From NCBI GenBank assembly GCA_039704465.1, contig JASFAU010000004.1, positions 1,302,001 through 1,366,000 on the forward strand: DNA of 64,000 bases. The letters run 5' to 3'. The stretch comes from Plasmodiophora brassicae. Lineage: Eukaryota; Endomyxa; Phytomyxea; Plasmodiophorida; Plasmodiophoridae. Under the pieces are notes generated by a model that made no database searches, was not told the DNA's origin, and worked only from the letters and a program-made list of their open reading frames with translations. This document shows positions 1 to 10,813 of this stretch, piece by piece. Numbering within the stretch: position 1 is the first letter of the stretch; every line of letters begins with the position of its first letter. The translations under genes were made by a program, and so were the position numbers.

Positions 1-48
1 CATGGCGATCAGCGCCACCAGAACCGCAATCACCGCGAACACCTTCAT
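1..48 (-). CDS. Start of a secreted or membrane protein (signal peptide only)
   Basis: An ATG at 48-46 on the minus strand opens 16 codons before the window edge. They read M-K-V-F-A-V-I followed by an uninterrupted hydrophobic stretch, the n- and h-region of a classic signal peptide. The rest of the gene lies outside the window, so nothing can be said of its function. It diverges from the ODR4 gene that starts at 561. Confidence 0.55.
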   Translation of the reverse strand, partial: MKVFAVIAVLVALIAM

Positions 49-560
49 GTTGTTGTTGTCCTTGCACGCTCCAATGCAAATGCGGTCTGGTCCTGCACGA
101 TGGCCGAGCGCTCTGCAAGACCAGGAAGGTCTGTCACGTGTGACTAAACGTGTTGGTTCGCGAGACGCGTGCGCTGGACAAGATTGTTCAACGCCAGCTA
201 TATTTAGCAAACCGCTGCAGCGGATGAACCGAGATGCTGATCAGAAGTACATACAGGAGTCAGGAGACGCCTGGTGTCTGAACTCCTTCCTACCTGTGCT
301 GTCAACCAGGTCCCGAAACCGGTCATTCCAGCACATCGTAAGGCGAGCCCGGCGCGCTCCAATCCGCCCCCATGCGGCGACGTACACGTCTGTCGCCTCG
401 CCATTGGTCGGGCGACTTGCTGCCTGATGCAGTGTTCGCGTTCGGGTGCTCTCAGCGATAGTGAACCGACCCGCAAGTCACCCCAATGCTGCCAGATGGA
501 TGTGCATAGGTAGCGCGGTGCGATCTGCGTTCGTGCAAATAGAACACGGGCGCCGTCGGG
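49..560. other. Intergenic, divergent promoter region
   Basis: It lies between the start of the secreted protein (minus) and the start of ODR4 (plus). No open frame here has coding character, and I see no RNA gene or repeat. It presumably carries both promoters. Confidence 0.5.
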
Positions 561-1744
561 ATGTCCGCCGTGAAAGGCGCTGTCGTCGATGGCGACCTGG
601 CGGCGGAGATCGGCAGGTGGGCCGCGACCGGCGCCGTCGTGTACGGGATAGCGAGCGGGGCGCACGTGTTCGCTGTGGGCGCGCTGCCCATCCCGGAGGG
701 CCCGTCGTCGACGGCCGCGTGGGTCAACGCGTTTATCGACCAGGTGCGGCCGATTCTTCCGGGTGGCATTGAGCCCGTCGGCGTCCTGTCCAACGCGACG
801 CGCGATGGCGCTGACGTCGACCTCACGTTTTCGACCGATGAGCGAGGTGCGCTTCGGTGCCTGCGCCGGTCGGCGTCCTCAACGGTGGCCGTTCCTGTCA
901 AGACGCAGCCGGGGTTGGCGTCGTCGCTGCACTGCCTCACCGGTGTCATCGATATCGGCTCACACGATCTGCCGTTCCCGTCGACGCGCGAAGTAGCCGC
1001 CCAACGCCTGAGCGAATCGATCAGCGCGTATATGGCGAAGGCCCTGTTCCTGATCGATGGCAAGCAGGTCGCTGCCGACGATTCATCGTCCGTGTCGAGC
1101 CTGGGCAACAAGGACGGGGAGCATTCTGTGGAGTTCCTGGTCAGCACCCTGATGTCGACGCCGGTATCGCCGCCTCGTGTCCGCTTCTCCGGATCGCAGC
1201 ACGTGCTGGCGTACGTTCTTCCCACAGCGACGATTACTGAGGCTGTTCGTGCCGTTGTCGACGACGTCACCCGCAGGTAATGCTGCATGTTCTCACAGAA
1301 TTGCATGCCTCGATTCGAATGACCCTTGCTGTCAGCTCATTGCACCGCCTTCGAGTGTTTTCCGAGGATTCTCCCACCGAATGGTCCTGGGCACCCGACG
1401 ACGCTTCCGAGGGTCGGAAACCGGCCGTGTTCCATCTGCCGCGACGTCTCCCGTTCCCTGTCGGCCACGTTCGTCTCTCCGACTACGCGTTCCCCGGCGA
1501 ATCCGTCGACGAAGTCAACGAACGCGTGGACGAGTTCACCGGGCGTTCGAACGCCTTCGAATCGTTCGGGGCGGTCGTTGAGGAATTCCCTACGATCGAC
1601 GAGCTGCGCCCTCCGGTTCCCCAGGCTATCGTCCGATCGACGCCGGCCGCAAAGCCATCGTTCCTGGACCTTCGCCTCCTGTTCGTTCTCGTTGTCCCTA
1701 TTGTGATCGCGCTGCTCGTCGCCGGTACCTGGAGACTGCACTAA
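561..1744 (+). CDS. odr4: ODR4-like membrane protein
   Basis: Exons are 561-1276 and 1336-1744, separated by a 59-bp intron; the product is 374 aa. ODR4 is an ER tail-anchored protein. In worms it is needed for receptor trafficking, and in mammals it works with UFSP2 in UFM1 processing. Family hallmarks are visible: an L-P-G-G-I-x-x-x-G-V segment near residue 70, a central part ending in a cysteine-bearing L-H-C-L strand, a late F-H-L-P-R-R block followed by a D-Y-x-F segment, and a single C-terminal membrane helix with a very short W-R-L-H tail. The length is a little below the human protein (454 aa). The start is the first ATG in frame after the promoter gap. The gene converges on the Myb gene 120 bp downstream. 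Confidence 0.82.
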
Positions 1745-1864
1745 ACGATGGGATCCCCCGGGCACGCGACGTGATTGATTGCGAAAGCCATAATAATATT
1801 GTAAACGCTGAACTGGAGAGAGATAGAAAACGGGTCGACGGCAGATTATAGGGGGGGACCTGGG

Positions 1865-2704
1865 CTATGACGCCAGAGCCATTAACGACTTGATCGCGTC
1901 CACGGCCGTTTGATCAGTGGCAGTCGGCTGTGAGCGCCCGCGCTGGATCGCGTCCACCAGGCTGACGATGCGCTCGTTTCTATACCGCCCCGCTGTAACG
2001 GAGCGTTGTATGACGCGCCATCGGTCTTCGAGCGTGGGCAGATCCCGGGACAGCAGGCCCGAGGCCGTTCGGACGGCCTCCCAGTCCGTGTCGCCGTGAT
2101 CCAGGATGGCGCGTAGTAACTTGACGTCGGTCGCCGGTGTCCACTTGCGCTTCCGCGTTTCGTCGTGATCGTTTGATGATGACTGCCTTCTCGGTGCTGG
2201 AACGGGTTGATCGATATCACTCTCGTCGTCCGCCATGGCTGACAGGTCCAGCTCGGTGCAATCGTCGCAGTGGCCGTACTCGTCCATCCTGTAGGCAACG
2301 AATCGCCAGAGCTGCTGGCATTCCGTGGGCGTTAACCGTCTCGGCGCGTCCAGCGACGACGCGACCGTCTCCCAGTCGATGGCGACCGATTTCTGCTTCG
2401 ACAGCACATGGTCTCTGATCGTTTTGATCAGCGCGTGCACCAATCTAATATCATATCCGAACAGCGACGTCCGGTACTTCTGCTGCTGCTGCTGCTGCTC
2501 CTGCCTCGTCTCCTGTTTCGCCTTTCGTGACGACGGCGCCTTCCGCATCCGCGGCTGCCCGGCCGGCGACGCCTGCGCGTCACCGTTCGCCATGGCCAAC
2601 GACGCCTGCGCGTCACCGTTCGCCATGGCCAACGACATGAGCCCATCAACGCCGTCCTGCCCGGAACGTATCGGCGGTTCCCCCGGGAACATCATCGTGT
2701 TCAT
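1865..2704 (-). CDS. SANT/Myb-domain protein
   Basis: A single open exon of 279 aa. I start it at ATG 2704 because frames upstream show no coding character. The N-terminal third is low complexity, with a duplicated 11-residue unit (L-A-M-A-N-G-D-A-Q-A-S), basic stretches and a run of seven glutamines encoded by CAG. The middle has a helical block with a W-E-T-V-A motif. The C-terminal third holds a SANT/Myb-like repeat, K-W-T-P-A-T-D-x-x-L-L followed by D-W-E-A-V and an E-D-R-W-R helix. Proteins like this usually bind DNA or chromatin. No closer family was recognised. It is divergent to the sorbitol dehydrogenase gene. Confidence 0.6.
   Translation of the reverse strand: MNTMMFPGEPPIRSGQDGVDGLMSLAMANGDAQASLAMANGDAQASPAGQPRMRKAPSSRKAKQETRQEQQQQQQKYRTSLFGYDIRLVHALIKTIRDHVLSKQKSVAIDWETVASSLDAPRRLTPTECQQLWRFVAYRMDEYGHCDDCTELDLSAMADDESDIDQPVPAPRRQSSSNDHDETRKRKWTPATDVKLLRAILDHGDTDWEAVRTASGLLSRDLPTLEDRWRVIQRSVTAGRYRNERIVSLVDAIQRGRSQPTATDQTAVDAIKSLMALAS
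2568..2633. repeat. Perfect 33-bp tandem duplication inside the Myb gene
   Basis: Positions 2568-2600 and 2601-2633 are identical. The unit is eleven codons, so the reading frame is kept and the protein gains one copy of L-A-M-A-N-G-D-A-Q-A-S. Perfect identity points to a recent slippage event or a polymorphic minisatellite. Confidence 0.9.
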
Positions 2705-3162
2705 GCTGCCGGCAGCCACGGCGACGTGCCTGCCACAACCGGCTGCAACACTTTGTCCGTGGCGCGCCACACACAGGTCTCTCGACGACCCACAGTGGCG
2801 GCACCAGGAAATTGCGCCACTGGGCCAGCCGTGGCCACTGCCCTGCCACTGGTACAGGTGGCGGAACTTGAACCACCAAACCCCTCCCCGCCAGAAGGGG
2901 CACCTACTCGCTACTATGTGCAGGGCTTCGTCGCTCCCACCCGGACGTCGGACACGCACGTGCTGGCATGCTAAGGCCTTCCGTCGGGTTTCTGGCGCTG
3001 TCGTCGTGCGTGACGTGGCGATTCGGTATCGGGCCGGGCTCGGCGTGGCGAGCAACCGACGACAACGCCCCTCGTGAATCGTGGTTGATGGCCGACGTCG
3101 TCTGCACGTCGGTGGCCGCGCCCGCCCGCCTTCCACGGAGACTCGGTCGCCTCATTTGGGCC
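2705..3162. other. Intergenic, bidirectional promoter of the Myb and sorbitol dehydrogenase genes
   Basis: No protein with coding character could be placed here. At 2866-2877 the minus strand reads like a pol III B-box (GGTTCAAGTTCC), but no tRNA folds around it. The rest should contain both promoters and the 5' untranslated regions. Confidence 0.45.
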
Positions 3163-4594
3163 ATGTCCACGGGCAACAAGGCAGCCGTCCTGGCCGGTGT
3201 CGACCGGCTCGAGATTCGGGATGTGCCGATGCCGCCGGCGCCGGGTCCGAACCAGGTCGTTGTCCAGATCAAGGCGCTCGGGATCTGCGGATCCGACGTG
3301 CACTGTACGCGTGGCGGGGTCGTACGACCGCCGTTCCGTCACGCCTGACACGTACTGCGATGGGCGCAGATTGGAAGCACGGCCGCATCGGGTCGTTTGT
3401 CCTGGAGAAGCCGATGGTAATCGGGCACGAAAGCGCCGGGATCATCGCGAAGGTCGGCCCCAATGTCCAGCATTTGCGGGTCGGCGACCGGGTCGCCATT
3501 GAACCCGGCGAATCGTGTCGAACGTGCCGCTTCTGCAAGACGGGGCAGTACAACCTCTGCCCGGGAATGAAATTCTTCGCCACCCCACCCTGTCCGCTCG
3601 TTTCTGGCGTTGACATTCGCACGGCTCACCCTGCCACGTCGTACAGATGACGGGTCGCTGTGTAATTTCATCCTGCACCCGGCCGACCTGTGCTTCCGGC
3701 TGCCCGGTAATGTGTCGCTCGAGTGTGGCGCCCTGTGCGAGCCCTTGTCGGTCGGCGTCTACGCGTGTCAGCGTGGCCAATGCCAGCCCGGGCAAACCGT
3801 CGCCGTATTCGGGGCCGGGCCGATCGGTCTAGTGTCGATGATCGCCGCCTTCGCCTTCGGCGCCGTTCGCGTCATCGTTACCGATATCAGCGACGTAGGC
3901 GGGGTCGTTCCGCATGGCGGCTATCGCTGATGGCGGGGGTGGGCACAGGAACGGCTGGAGTTCGCGAAATCCATGGGCGCGTCGGCAGTCGTCAACGTCA
4001 AGGCCCTGAACGAGAAGGTCAGCAATGCGCAATAACGATGGGCTTGTGGCGTGGCCTGATGACCGTGCTATTGCTACTGCACAGGAAGTGGCGGCAGCCA
4101 TCATTGGAGCGAACCAGGGCGAACCGGTGACCGCTGGGCATCATACACGTGCTTGCGCCTGCTGGAGACTGATCCTCCTTCAGGTATCGCTGAGTATCGA
4201 ATGCAGCGGCTCGGAACGCGCTGTGCGTCCAGCGATCCTCTGCACACAGCCGGGCGGGTGCGTCACCCTGGTCGGCATGGGCAACGATAACGCCAACATC
4301 CCCATCATCGACGCCGCCGTTCGCCAAGTTGATCTCCGAGGTGGGTTGTCGTTTCCGCGACCCCTCCCATGTACTGAACCACACACTGCTGCTGCTGCTG
4401 CTACAGGCATCTTCCGGTACAAGAACACGTACCCGACGTGTATCTCACTGCTGGAACGCGGACTCGTCAACGTCGTCCCGCTGATCACCCATCGTTTCTC
4501 GCTGGAGACCTGGGACCACGACAACCTGATCGACGGGTTCGAAACGGCGCGGACCGGCCGTGACGGCGCCATCAAGGTCATGTTCTCCTTGTAA
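3163..4594 (+). CDS. Sorbitol (polyol) dehydrogenase, zinc-dependent MDR family
   Basis: Exons are 3163-3304, 3370-3591, 3647-3894, 3949-4017, 4085-4126, 4184-4340 and 4407-4594. They give 355 aa, the family's usual size. The enzyme oxidises sorbitol or xylitol to the ketose with NAD+. Seen in the sequence: catalytic zinc ligands in G-I-C-G-S-D-V-H and G-H-E-S-A-G, a structural zinc cluster of four cysteines around residues 95-110, the Rossmann motif G-A-G-P-I-G, and a conserved I-E-C-S-G strand. Intron 1 splits the codon joining C-G-S-D-V-H to Y-W-K-H-G, which confirms the joint. Exon 5 is only 42 nt, and intron 6 contains a run of CTG triplets. The first intron donor is gtacg and the second is gtccg. 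Confidence 0.95.
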
Positions 4595-4737
4595 TACGGT
4601 ACAACAACAACAGCAGCAGCAGCAGCTAGCAGCAGCGTGCCCTGGGCCAGTGCCAGTGTGTGAGCGGCGGTGCATCTCTCTCTCGTCGGCTTCGCAGACG
4701 CGCTTTTAGACGTTTGGTCGAGTCCGCTGCGCCAGCC

Positions 4738-5692
4738 ATGGCGCCGATGATGGTGATGGTGGCCGGGGCCGGCAGCGGGGTCGGCAAGAGCACCGTCTGC
4801 CTGGCGCTGCTGATCGCCCTGCTGCGTCGCGGCGGGTATGCGCCCGGCGACCTGGCGTACGTCAAGCCGACGACCCAGTGCGAGGGCGTCCAGCTGGTCG
4901 CGCGTTGGTGCTCGGCGAACGGCGTCGCGTGCCGGGGCATCGGCCCGGTCGTCTACCGCCAGGGGTTCTCCTATGCCGTCATCGACGGGACGGTCCCGCC
5001 GGATGACCTGCACCGCGATATTGTCGAGGCGGTCCGCGAGGTGGCGACCGGCAAGAAGGTCGTCATCGTCGACGGCGTCGGGTACCCGGCCGTCGGGTCG
5101 TGCACGAAGACGTCGAACGCGGACGTCGCTGCTCTGCTGGGCATACCAGTCATCTTCGTTGTACGTGGCACGTTCGTTCCATCGGGTGGGCTGGACCGTG
5201 ACGGGCACACCTGCTGGCAGGGTCCTGAAGGCGTCGGGAACGCTATCGACAGCACGGTCATGGCGCTGTCGTTCTTCGGCGAGCGCCGTGTCCGCGTTCT
5301 GGGCGCCATCTACAACCGGATCAGCATGGAGGGCGGCGCCCGCCACACGCTGGACAATTGCAAACGCTACGTAATCAGACGGCTGCGGGTTGGACGGTCA
5401 GGGAACGTGCTGACCGCCTGCCCAATGTACACAGGTCACGACGTACTTTGAACGCGAACGGCGCGACCTGCACCTGTATGGATTCCTGCCCGACTGCAAA
5501 CTAGCCAGCATGAGGTCCAGCCCGGCCGCCGCGTGTGCCTTGCCGAATGCACGTCAACTGCCCGTCGAGAATCTCACCCCGGACGAACAGGCGCAGGTCG
5601 TTGCCGTCGAGGCAACGCTTGTCCCTCACATTGACCTGCAGCGGATCCTCGACGACCTCGCCGCATTCTCGGTGGAATCATCACGTTCGTGA
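4738..5692 (+). CDS. CobQ/BioD-like P-loop NTPase
   Basis: Exons are 4738-5160, 5221-5370 and 5435-5692; the product is 276 aa. The N-terminus has a deviant Walker A of the MinD/BioD/CobQ superfamily, G-A-G-S-G-V-G-K-S-T, near residue 13. Downstream are a K-P-T-T segment like the K-P-I of dethiobiotin synthase, and a V-V-I-V-D-G-V-G-Y strand, the Walker B-like D-G-x-G of the AAA_26 group. Both match the dethiobiotin synthase/cobyrinate amidase family, but nothing here shows which substrate is used. A frame extension upstream to 4660 is possible. It follows a CAG-rich stretch at about 4603-4637. It converges on the methyltransferase-like gene. Confidence 0.75.
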
Positions 5693-5800
5693 TTAAACAA
5701 AGGGCGAGTGTGGTCGGCACGTTACGCCGCCATTGTGTCACCACGCTTCCACACCTCACTGGGCTGGCGCCCATCGTTGCTTCACCTGGACACTTCTGTA

Positions 5801-6882
5801 CTACGTATGGGTACGATGACACGACGCGCGCCGGGCGCAGGGTCGCATGGCAGCGGCCTGTTGCAGGATGCGTTCCCCGGCGGGGCTGCTGGCCGCCAGG
5901 TCGATGCGCTCATCGGGCGGCACGTGTTGGAAGGTTTCAATCGACGGCGGGTCCCCGACCGACATGGTCAGCGTTTCCGTCCGCTTGAACACGGACAGGC
6001 AGTCCCGATTGCCAGGCCAGTTCGGCAACGGCAGGCGCAGGATCTCGTGGAAACGACTAACCAGGCCGAGGTGGAACGCGGCGTTGCCCGTCTGGGAAAA
6101 GTCGCCTGGGTCGACACGCACGATCAGACAAACAGGACGCGTCCGACAACCTCGACGCTGCGTACCATGGAGCGTGCGCCCGAACGACTCGCCAATGTAC
6201 AGGACAATGTCGCCCGTGTACGCCTGCAGGGCGACGCTGCCCATGTCGGACAGGTCGGGCCAGCACAGGAACAAGGTGCGGCCGGTATGCTCCTGCAGGA
6301 CAGCGGCCAGGTCGTCGCACGCGAGGACGTCGGGCGGGCGGGCGACCCGGTCGAATGCGACAATATCGGCACCGGTGCGCTGACGAATAAGGCGCGCCCA
6401 GTATCCCCTGGACACGCGCGTTCCTCAGATGGTGACGGTGGAGAACCCCACCCGGACCGATCGCCTACGTGCCGGCCCCGATCTCGATCACAGGGGAGAA
6501 CTGTGCGATCACCTACACAGAACGCCGGGTGAGCATCGTCTGCCTACGAGGTCCCGTTCTATGCGGTCCGCCCCACGAATACGGCCTGGCGGCTGGGCAC
6601 AGCGTGCGCCATCGGCAGGCGGATCGCCTCGTGGCACCTCTGGTACCACAGGAAGACGCGATCCCGGTCGGCGTCGCCCAGGGCCGGGTCGAACAGGCGG
6701 CCGAGCGGCAGCCCGTCCGCCGCGGCCTGCCGCATCGCCGACCGGTACGCCGACGACAGGTCGTCATCCCACTCCAGCACGCCGTCCGTCATCGCCCGGT
6801 TCGCATCGCTGTGCGGCGCTCCGAGCGGAATGTTTGGCGTTTGCAAGCCGTAGACGAACGCGTTGGCGAACCCAGACGTCAC
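5801..6882 (-). CDS. SAM-methyltransferase-like protein (5' exon unresolved)
   Basis: Three exons are clear: 6882-6583, 6512-6469 and 6407-5801. Joined in phase, they create the uninterrupted motif V-I-E-I-G-A-G-T-G-Y-W-A-R, the glycine-rich SAM-binding loop of class I methyltransferases; this is strong support for both introns (70 and 61 bp). Further on are F-D-R-V (the acidic end of strand 2), L-F-L-C-W-P-D, and Y-I-G-E-S-F-G-R-T, a pattern found in a conserved protist and fungal family of unknown substrate. The frame is blocked by a stop at 6892-6894 and no ATG precedes residue 1, so a short first exon must lie between about 6895 and 7140. Confidence 0.65.
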
Positions 6883-7141
6883 TGGCGCTGGTTAACCCCA
6901 TCTTGGCGGCCACCGGCACCAAGACGTTCCCGTCGGCCAATGCCAACGTGCTACGAGTCAACAGCGTTTTCGAGTTGGATCCGGTCACTGATAGCGTCGT
7001 GCAAGCGAAAGCGACGGTGTCGCCTACTCGCCAGCACCGATGTGCGACGAATCGACTGGCAACCGTGGACGGGGCGTGACTCACGAAACGAATGTCGATT
7101 CCGGATTCGGGCCGGCGTGCCAAAAGCCAATCGGCGCGGCC

Positions 7142-8803
7142 ATGTCGCTGCTGGTCCTGCTGGCGTGCCTGATGGCAGGCGCACAGTCAGCCTGCCTGCA
7201 CGTTGACGCATTCGTCATCAACGACGAAATCAGATGGCGCCTGTTCGGCACTCGGGTCGAGCAGGCCACATCCGACCTGATGTCGACGGTCAGCTCCATG
7301 TTCCAGGCCTCATCCGACGAATCATCTCCATATGGGTGCATTCGCGTACGACTCGCAGGTGGGGCATCTCCCGCGGGATTGCAATGGGCGTCATGGGCAT
7401 TAACCGTGGCGCCCAGGGCAAACGACGTGGACGATGACGAACCCGATGGCGTACCCGACCTGTGCCCAAACAGGCCAGTGTGGACCGGATACGATCGGTA
7501 CAGCAGTAGACCCATCGGTGATGCTGGACGCCTTGAACGCCTGGGTGAAGAAGGACGCAATGACGAAACTGACCAGCCGGCCGGTGATCGTGCTCCTGAC
7601 GGGCGAGTCGTTCCCGGGCATGTCCCGAGGCATATCCAACCAGGGAACGATGTGCACGGAAGATGCCCAGGTGGCTGTCAGCGTGACGACCGGCGATCCG
7701 CTCCACGATGCACAGCTGGTCGCACACGAGATCGGCCATATCGTCAACATGCCGCACAACGCGGACAAGAACTCAATCATGGGTTCGTGCAGAACGTTCG
7801 GTTCGTAACGGCGCCCAGGGCACGCTAACAGTCGCCGCAGTTGAACAGTCCAGGTCGTCGGCAATACCAGTCAGGTTCCTCGAGAGCGATCTACGGCATG
7901 CCCAGGGTGCGTCCTGCGCACCAGACGTTGGAAACGCACCATCACGACGGTGCGGGAATGGTATCGTTGACGAGGGCGAGCAGTGTGACCCGGGCCTGGC
8001 CGAAGACGCGTGCTGTACTGACGCCTGTCAGTTGGCACCTGGTTGCCAATGCGCTTATTCCGATGCCTGTTGCGTCGACGGTCGTTTCGCGCCCGCCGGC
8101 CACGTGTGCCGCCCAGCACGGCACGGCGTCTGCGACCAACCGGAAGTGTGCACGGGTGCGTCAGGCGCCTGCCCAGTGGATCAGTTCGCACCGGTCGGAA
8201 CAGAGTGTGACGACGACCTTGGCGAATCGTCATCGTGCTACGACGGGCGATGCGCGTTATCGCTCAACAGTCAATGCCGAAAGCGTCCAGGCGACCAGCA
8301 TTCGTTCGCGTGCGCGTCGCATCGCTGCGATGTACGTTCGATCCCGGTTCCGTGCGTCTCGTACGATTAACGATGTGGCGCAGAGGTTGTACTGCAGCGA
8401 ATCTCCAGGGCTCTCACAAATGTCAGGGGCCTGCACGAAATTCATTGAGCGGATCGTAGCCAGTGGGTCGCCGTGCGGTGACGACCAGGTCTGCGTCGAC
8501 GGGGCATGCATCGCGAAAGGGGACGCCAGTGCAGAACTGGTCGCCATGTCGACCATGCGGAGCGGCGCGCCGTCCGCCTGGCAGATCTCGGCATGGAGCA
8601 CGTGCCGGCCCTCCGGCACCGGGTGCATCCAGACGCGACAGGTCTCCTGTCCAGACGGCGGCGGCGCGTGCCCCACACCATCGCAGCCCATCACTGCACG
8701 ACGCCCGTGCACCTGCCCCGACGACGTGTCGAGTTCGATGCCGGCGTCGCCGATATCCGCGCTGCCCCTCGTCACGCTCGCTGCCGCGATTATCTTATCC
8801 TAA
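7142..8803 (+). CDS. ADAM-type metalloprotease with disintegrin, Cys-rich and TSP1 modules
   Basis: Exons are 7142-7358, 7417-7804, 7854-8331 and 8384-8803 (500 aa). A signal peptide (about residues 1-19) leads straight into an M12B catalytic domain; there is no prodomain. The zinc site H-E-I-G-H-I-V-N-M-P-H (about residue 175) and the Met-turn S-I-M-G are intact, so it should be active. A disintegrin-like module follows (C-G-N-G-I-V-D-E-G-E-Q-C-D-P-G), then a cysteine-rich module, then a thrombospondin type 1 repeat starting W-S-T-C. The last 20 residues are hydrophobic with no charged tail, like a GPI-anchor signal rather than a membrane helix. The joint at 7804/7854 is the only phase-compatible choice I found with a good donor, but it is the least certain. 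Substrates cannot be inferred. Confidence 0.82.
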
Positions 8804-8989
8804 ACGGAACGATCAATTTGAATGTGGGCTTGACGTTCTGCCTACGTCGCCAGCCGCACGTTCGCGGTCCTGCAGGCGCAGGTAGGAAATGAATGAGTGC
8901 CCCGAGCACAGGTGAAAAGTCTGCTAATTTGCATTTTCCGGTCGTTGTGTCGCCCCCGTCCCTCAAGCAAAAGTGACTCCGCGGTCGTC

Positions 8990-10727
8990 ATGTTGAGGTT
9001 CGATGGCAGGACGGCGATCGTGACGGGTGGTGGTGGGGCTCTAGGACGGAGGTGCGATGCGTGCTAACGCGTGTCGTGGCTGATATCGATGACGTACCGA
9101 CGATGCCTATGTAGCTATGCGCGGATGTTGGCGCGTCGCGGGGCCAATGTTGTCGTCAACGATATCAACGCGTAGGCGCGCTGCGAATCACTCGGATGGT
9201 TCGGATCTGACGCCCCGACGTGTGAAGGGCACTTGCAGATGAGACGGTGGCGTTGATCAAGCAGGAAGGTGCAGGGAACGCGGTCGCTAACTATGACCCG
9301 GTGGGGTCCGATGGAGCTCGCGTTGTCCGAATGGTCAGGCTTTTCGGAACGAAATGAAAGAGTCAGCCACCACTAACGTTCCGCAAGGCAGTTGAGAAAT
9401 TTGGTCGCATCGGTACGGGGCAGCGCTTGTCCCGACACGATAAACAGAACGGCTATAAGGGGCTTGAGTCACAGACATTGTCATCTGCAACGCCGGATCG
9501 CTGAAAGACTCGACGTTCCATAAGATGTCGACTGAGGACTGGGAAGTCATGAACGATGTTCACGTTCGAGGAGCGTTCCACGTCGTTCGTGCCGCCTGGC
9601 CGCTGATGCGCGAGCAGCGCTATGGACGGGTAATCCTGACGTCGTCCAGTGTTGGCTTGTTCGGGAACTTTGGAGCAGCAAACTGTATGTGAAGCACTGG
9701 CTGTTGCGCGGGCTGCTGTCTTACACTGTGGGTGTCGCCATGCAGATGGCGCTGCGAAAATGGCATTGCTCGGCCTGGCAAACACTCTCAGCATTGAGGG
9801 CGCCAAACACGGCGTCCATGTCAACACGATTACGCCACTTGCACATTCGCCGCTCAGCCAGGGCGTCATACCAGCCACGTTATTGAACATCCTCAACTGG
9901 TCAGGGTCGCCATTGATTGCCATTCGTTCCCTGATCTGACAACGGCCCTGCAGCGAGTACGTCGCCCCTGTCGTCGCGTACCTGTGCCACGAATCGTGTA
10001 CAGAAACAGGTACGTTCGCTGCTGCTGCTACTGCTGCTGCACAAACGTCCATGCACAGATATTAACCTTTGCCCAGGAGGGCTGTTTGAGATCGGTGCTG
10101 GATGCACATCGCGACTGAGATGGCAGCGAAGCCGAGGCATGCAACTTGCCATGCCACATGAGGCGTCTTCGGTCGAACACGTGGCGCAGCATTGGGCGGG
10201 TGTTAACGATTTCTCGTCTGGAACAACGTTTCCAACATCAGCAGCAGAAGTGGTGGAGCACATCAGTGCCAGAGCCGTCCTGCTGACAGATCAAGTTTCC
10301 CCAGCCAGTACATCTTTCGACGGGTTCAAGTCGCGGGAGGTCGTAATTGCTGATCGCCTCAACGTTGCTGTTCGAAAACGCTGACAACATGCCATAGGTA
10401 GTAGAGCGGCTGCAAACCGCAATTGAGACACAAGGTCAAGGAGCAGGGACAGGTAGCCGCTCCACAGACAAGTACGTACTAGTGGATGGGCCAGACGGGC
10501 GGTCTGCATCCTTCGTTATCGACAGCAAAGGCCCCACGCCAAAGCTTCACACAGACCCGGCCATCGTAAGCGGCATACGGCCAGACCGCGAATACGAGCT
10601 CGCCGACACCGATTTCCAAACGCTGATGACGAAGATGGATGGTGGCGTACTTCGCGACTCGATGTCGACGACCGTGACAACAGCTCTAACGTTAGGCAGT
10701 GCAGTATGCGGTATGGCCATGCTATGA
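8990..10727 (+). CDS. Short-chain dehydrogenase fused to an SCP2 domain (peroxisomal multifunctional-enzyme type)
   Basis: There are nine exons: 8990-9051, 9115-9171, 9228-9333, 9388-9412, 9475-9684, 9746-9899, 9954-10009, 10077-10339 and 10398-10727 (420 aa, frame consistent throughout). The dehydrogenase part closely follows the (3R)-hydroxyacyl-CoA dehydrogenase unit of HSD17B4: M-L-R-F-D-G-R at the start, T-G-G-G-G-A-L-G-R for NAD, C-N-A-G, catalytic S-S-S and Y-G-A-A-K, then Y-V-A-P-V-V and G-L-F-E-I-G-A-G. The C-terminal 110 residues resemble a sterol carrier protein 2 fold (I-R-P-D-R-E-Y-E-L-A-D-T-D-F). The MaoC-like hydratase normally between them is absent, giving an HSDL2-like order. 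Two introns end in AAG, and one exon is only 25 nt. A role in peroxisomal beta-oxidation is inferred; the C-terminus (G-M-A-M-L) is not a standard PTS1. Confidence 0.85.
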
Positions 10728-10813
10728 AGCCACGCATAGCAACCGTCGTACGACGAGTATACCGTATAATATCAATGGGCAACAGTATTTGGGCAACGTA
10801 CTGTGTACTATGA

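Noticed and set aside
2840..2940. tRNA gene on the minus strand, suggested by the B-box-like GGTTCAAGTTCC
   Set aside because: The T-loop would be eight bases with no proper stem closure, and no matching D-arm, anticodon arm or acceptor stem could be folded around it.
4180..5346. 388-codon minus-strand frame
   Set aside because: It overlaps the antisense of sorbitol dehydrogenase and the P-loop gene; both plus-strand genes have clear motifs.
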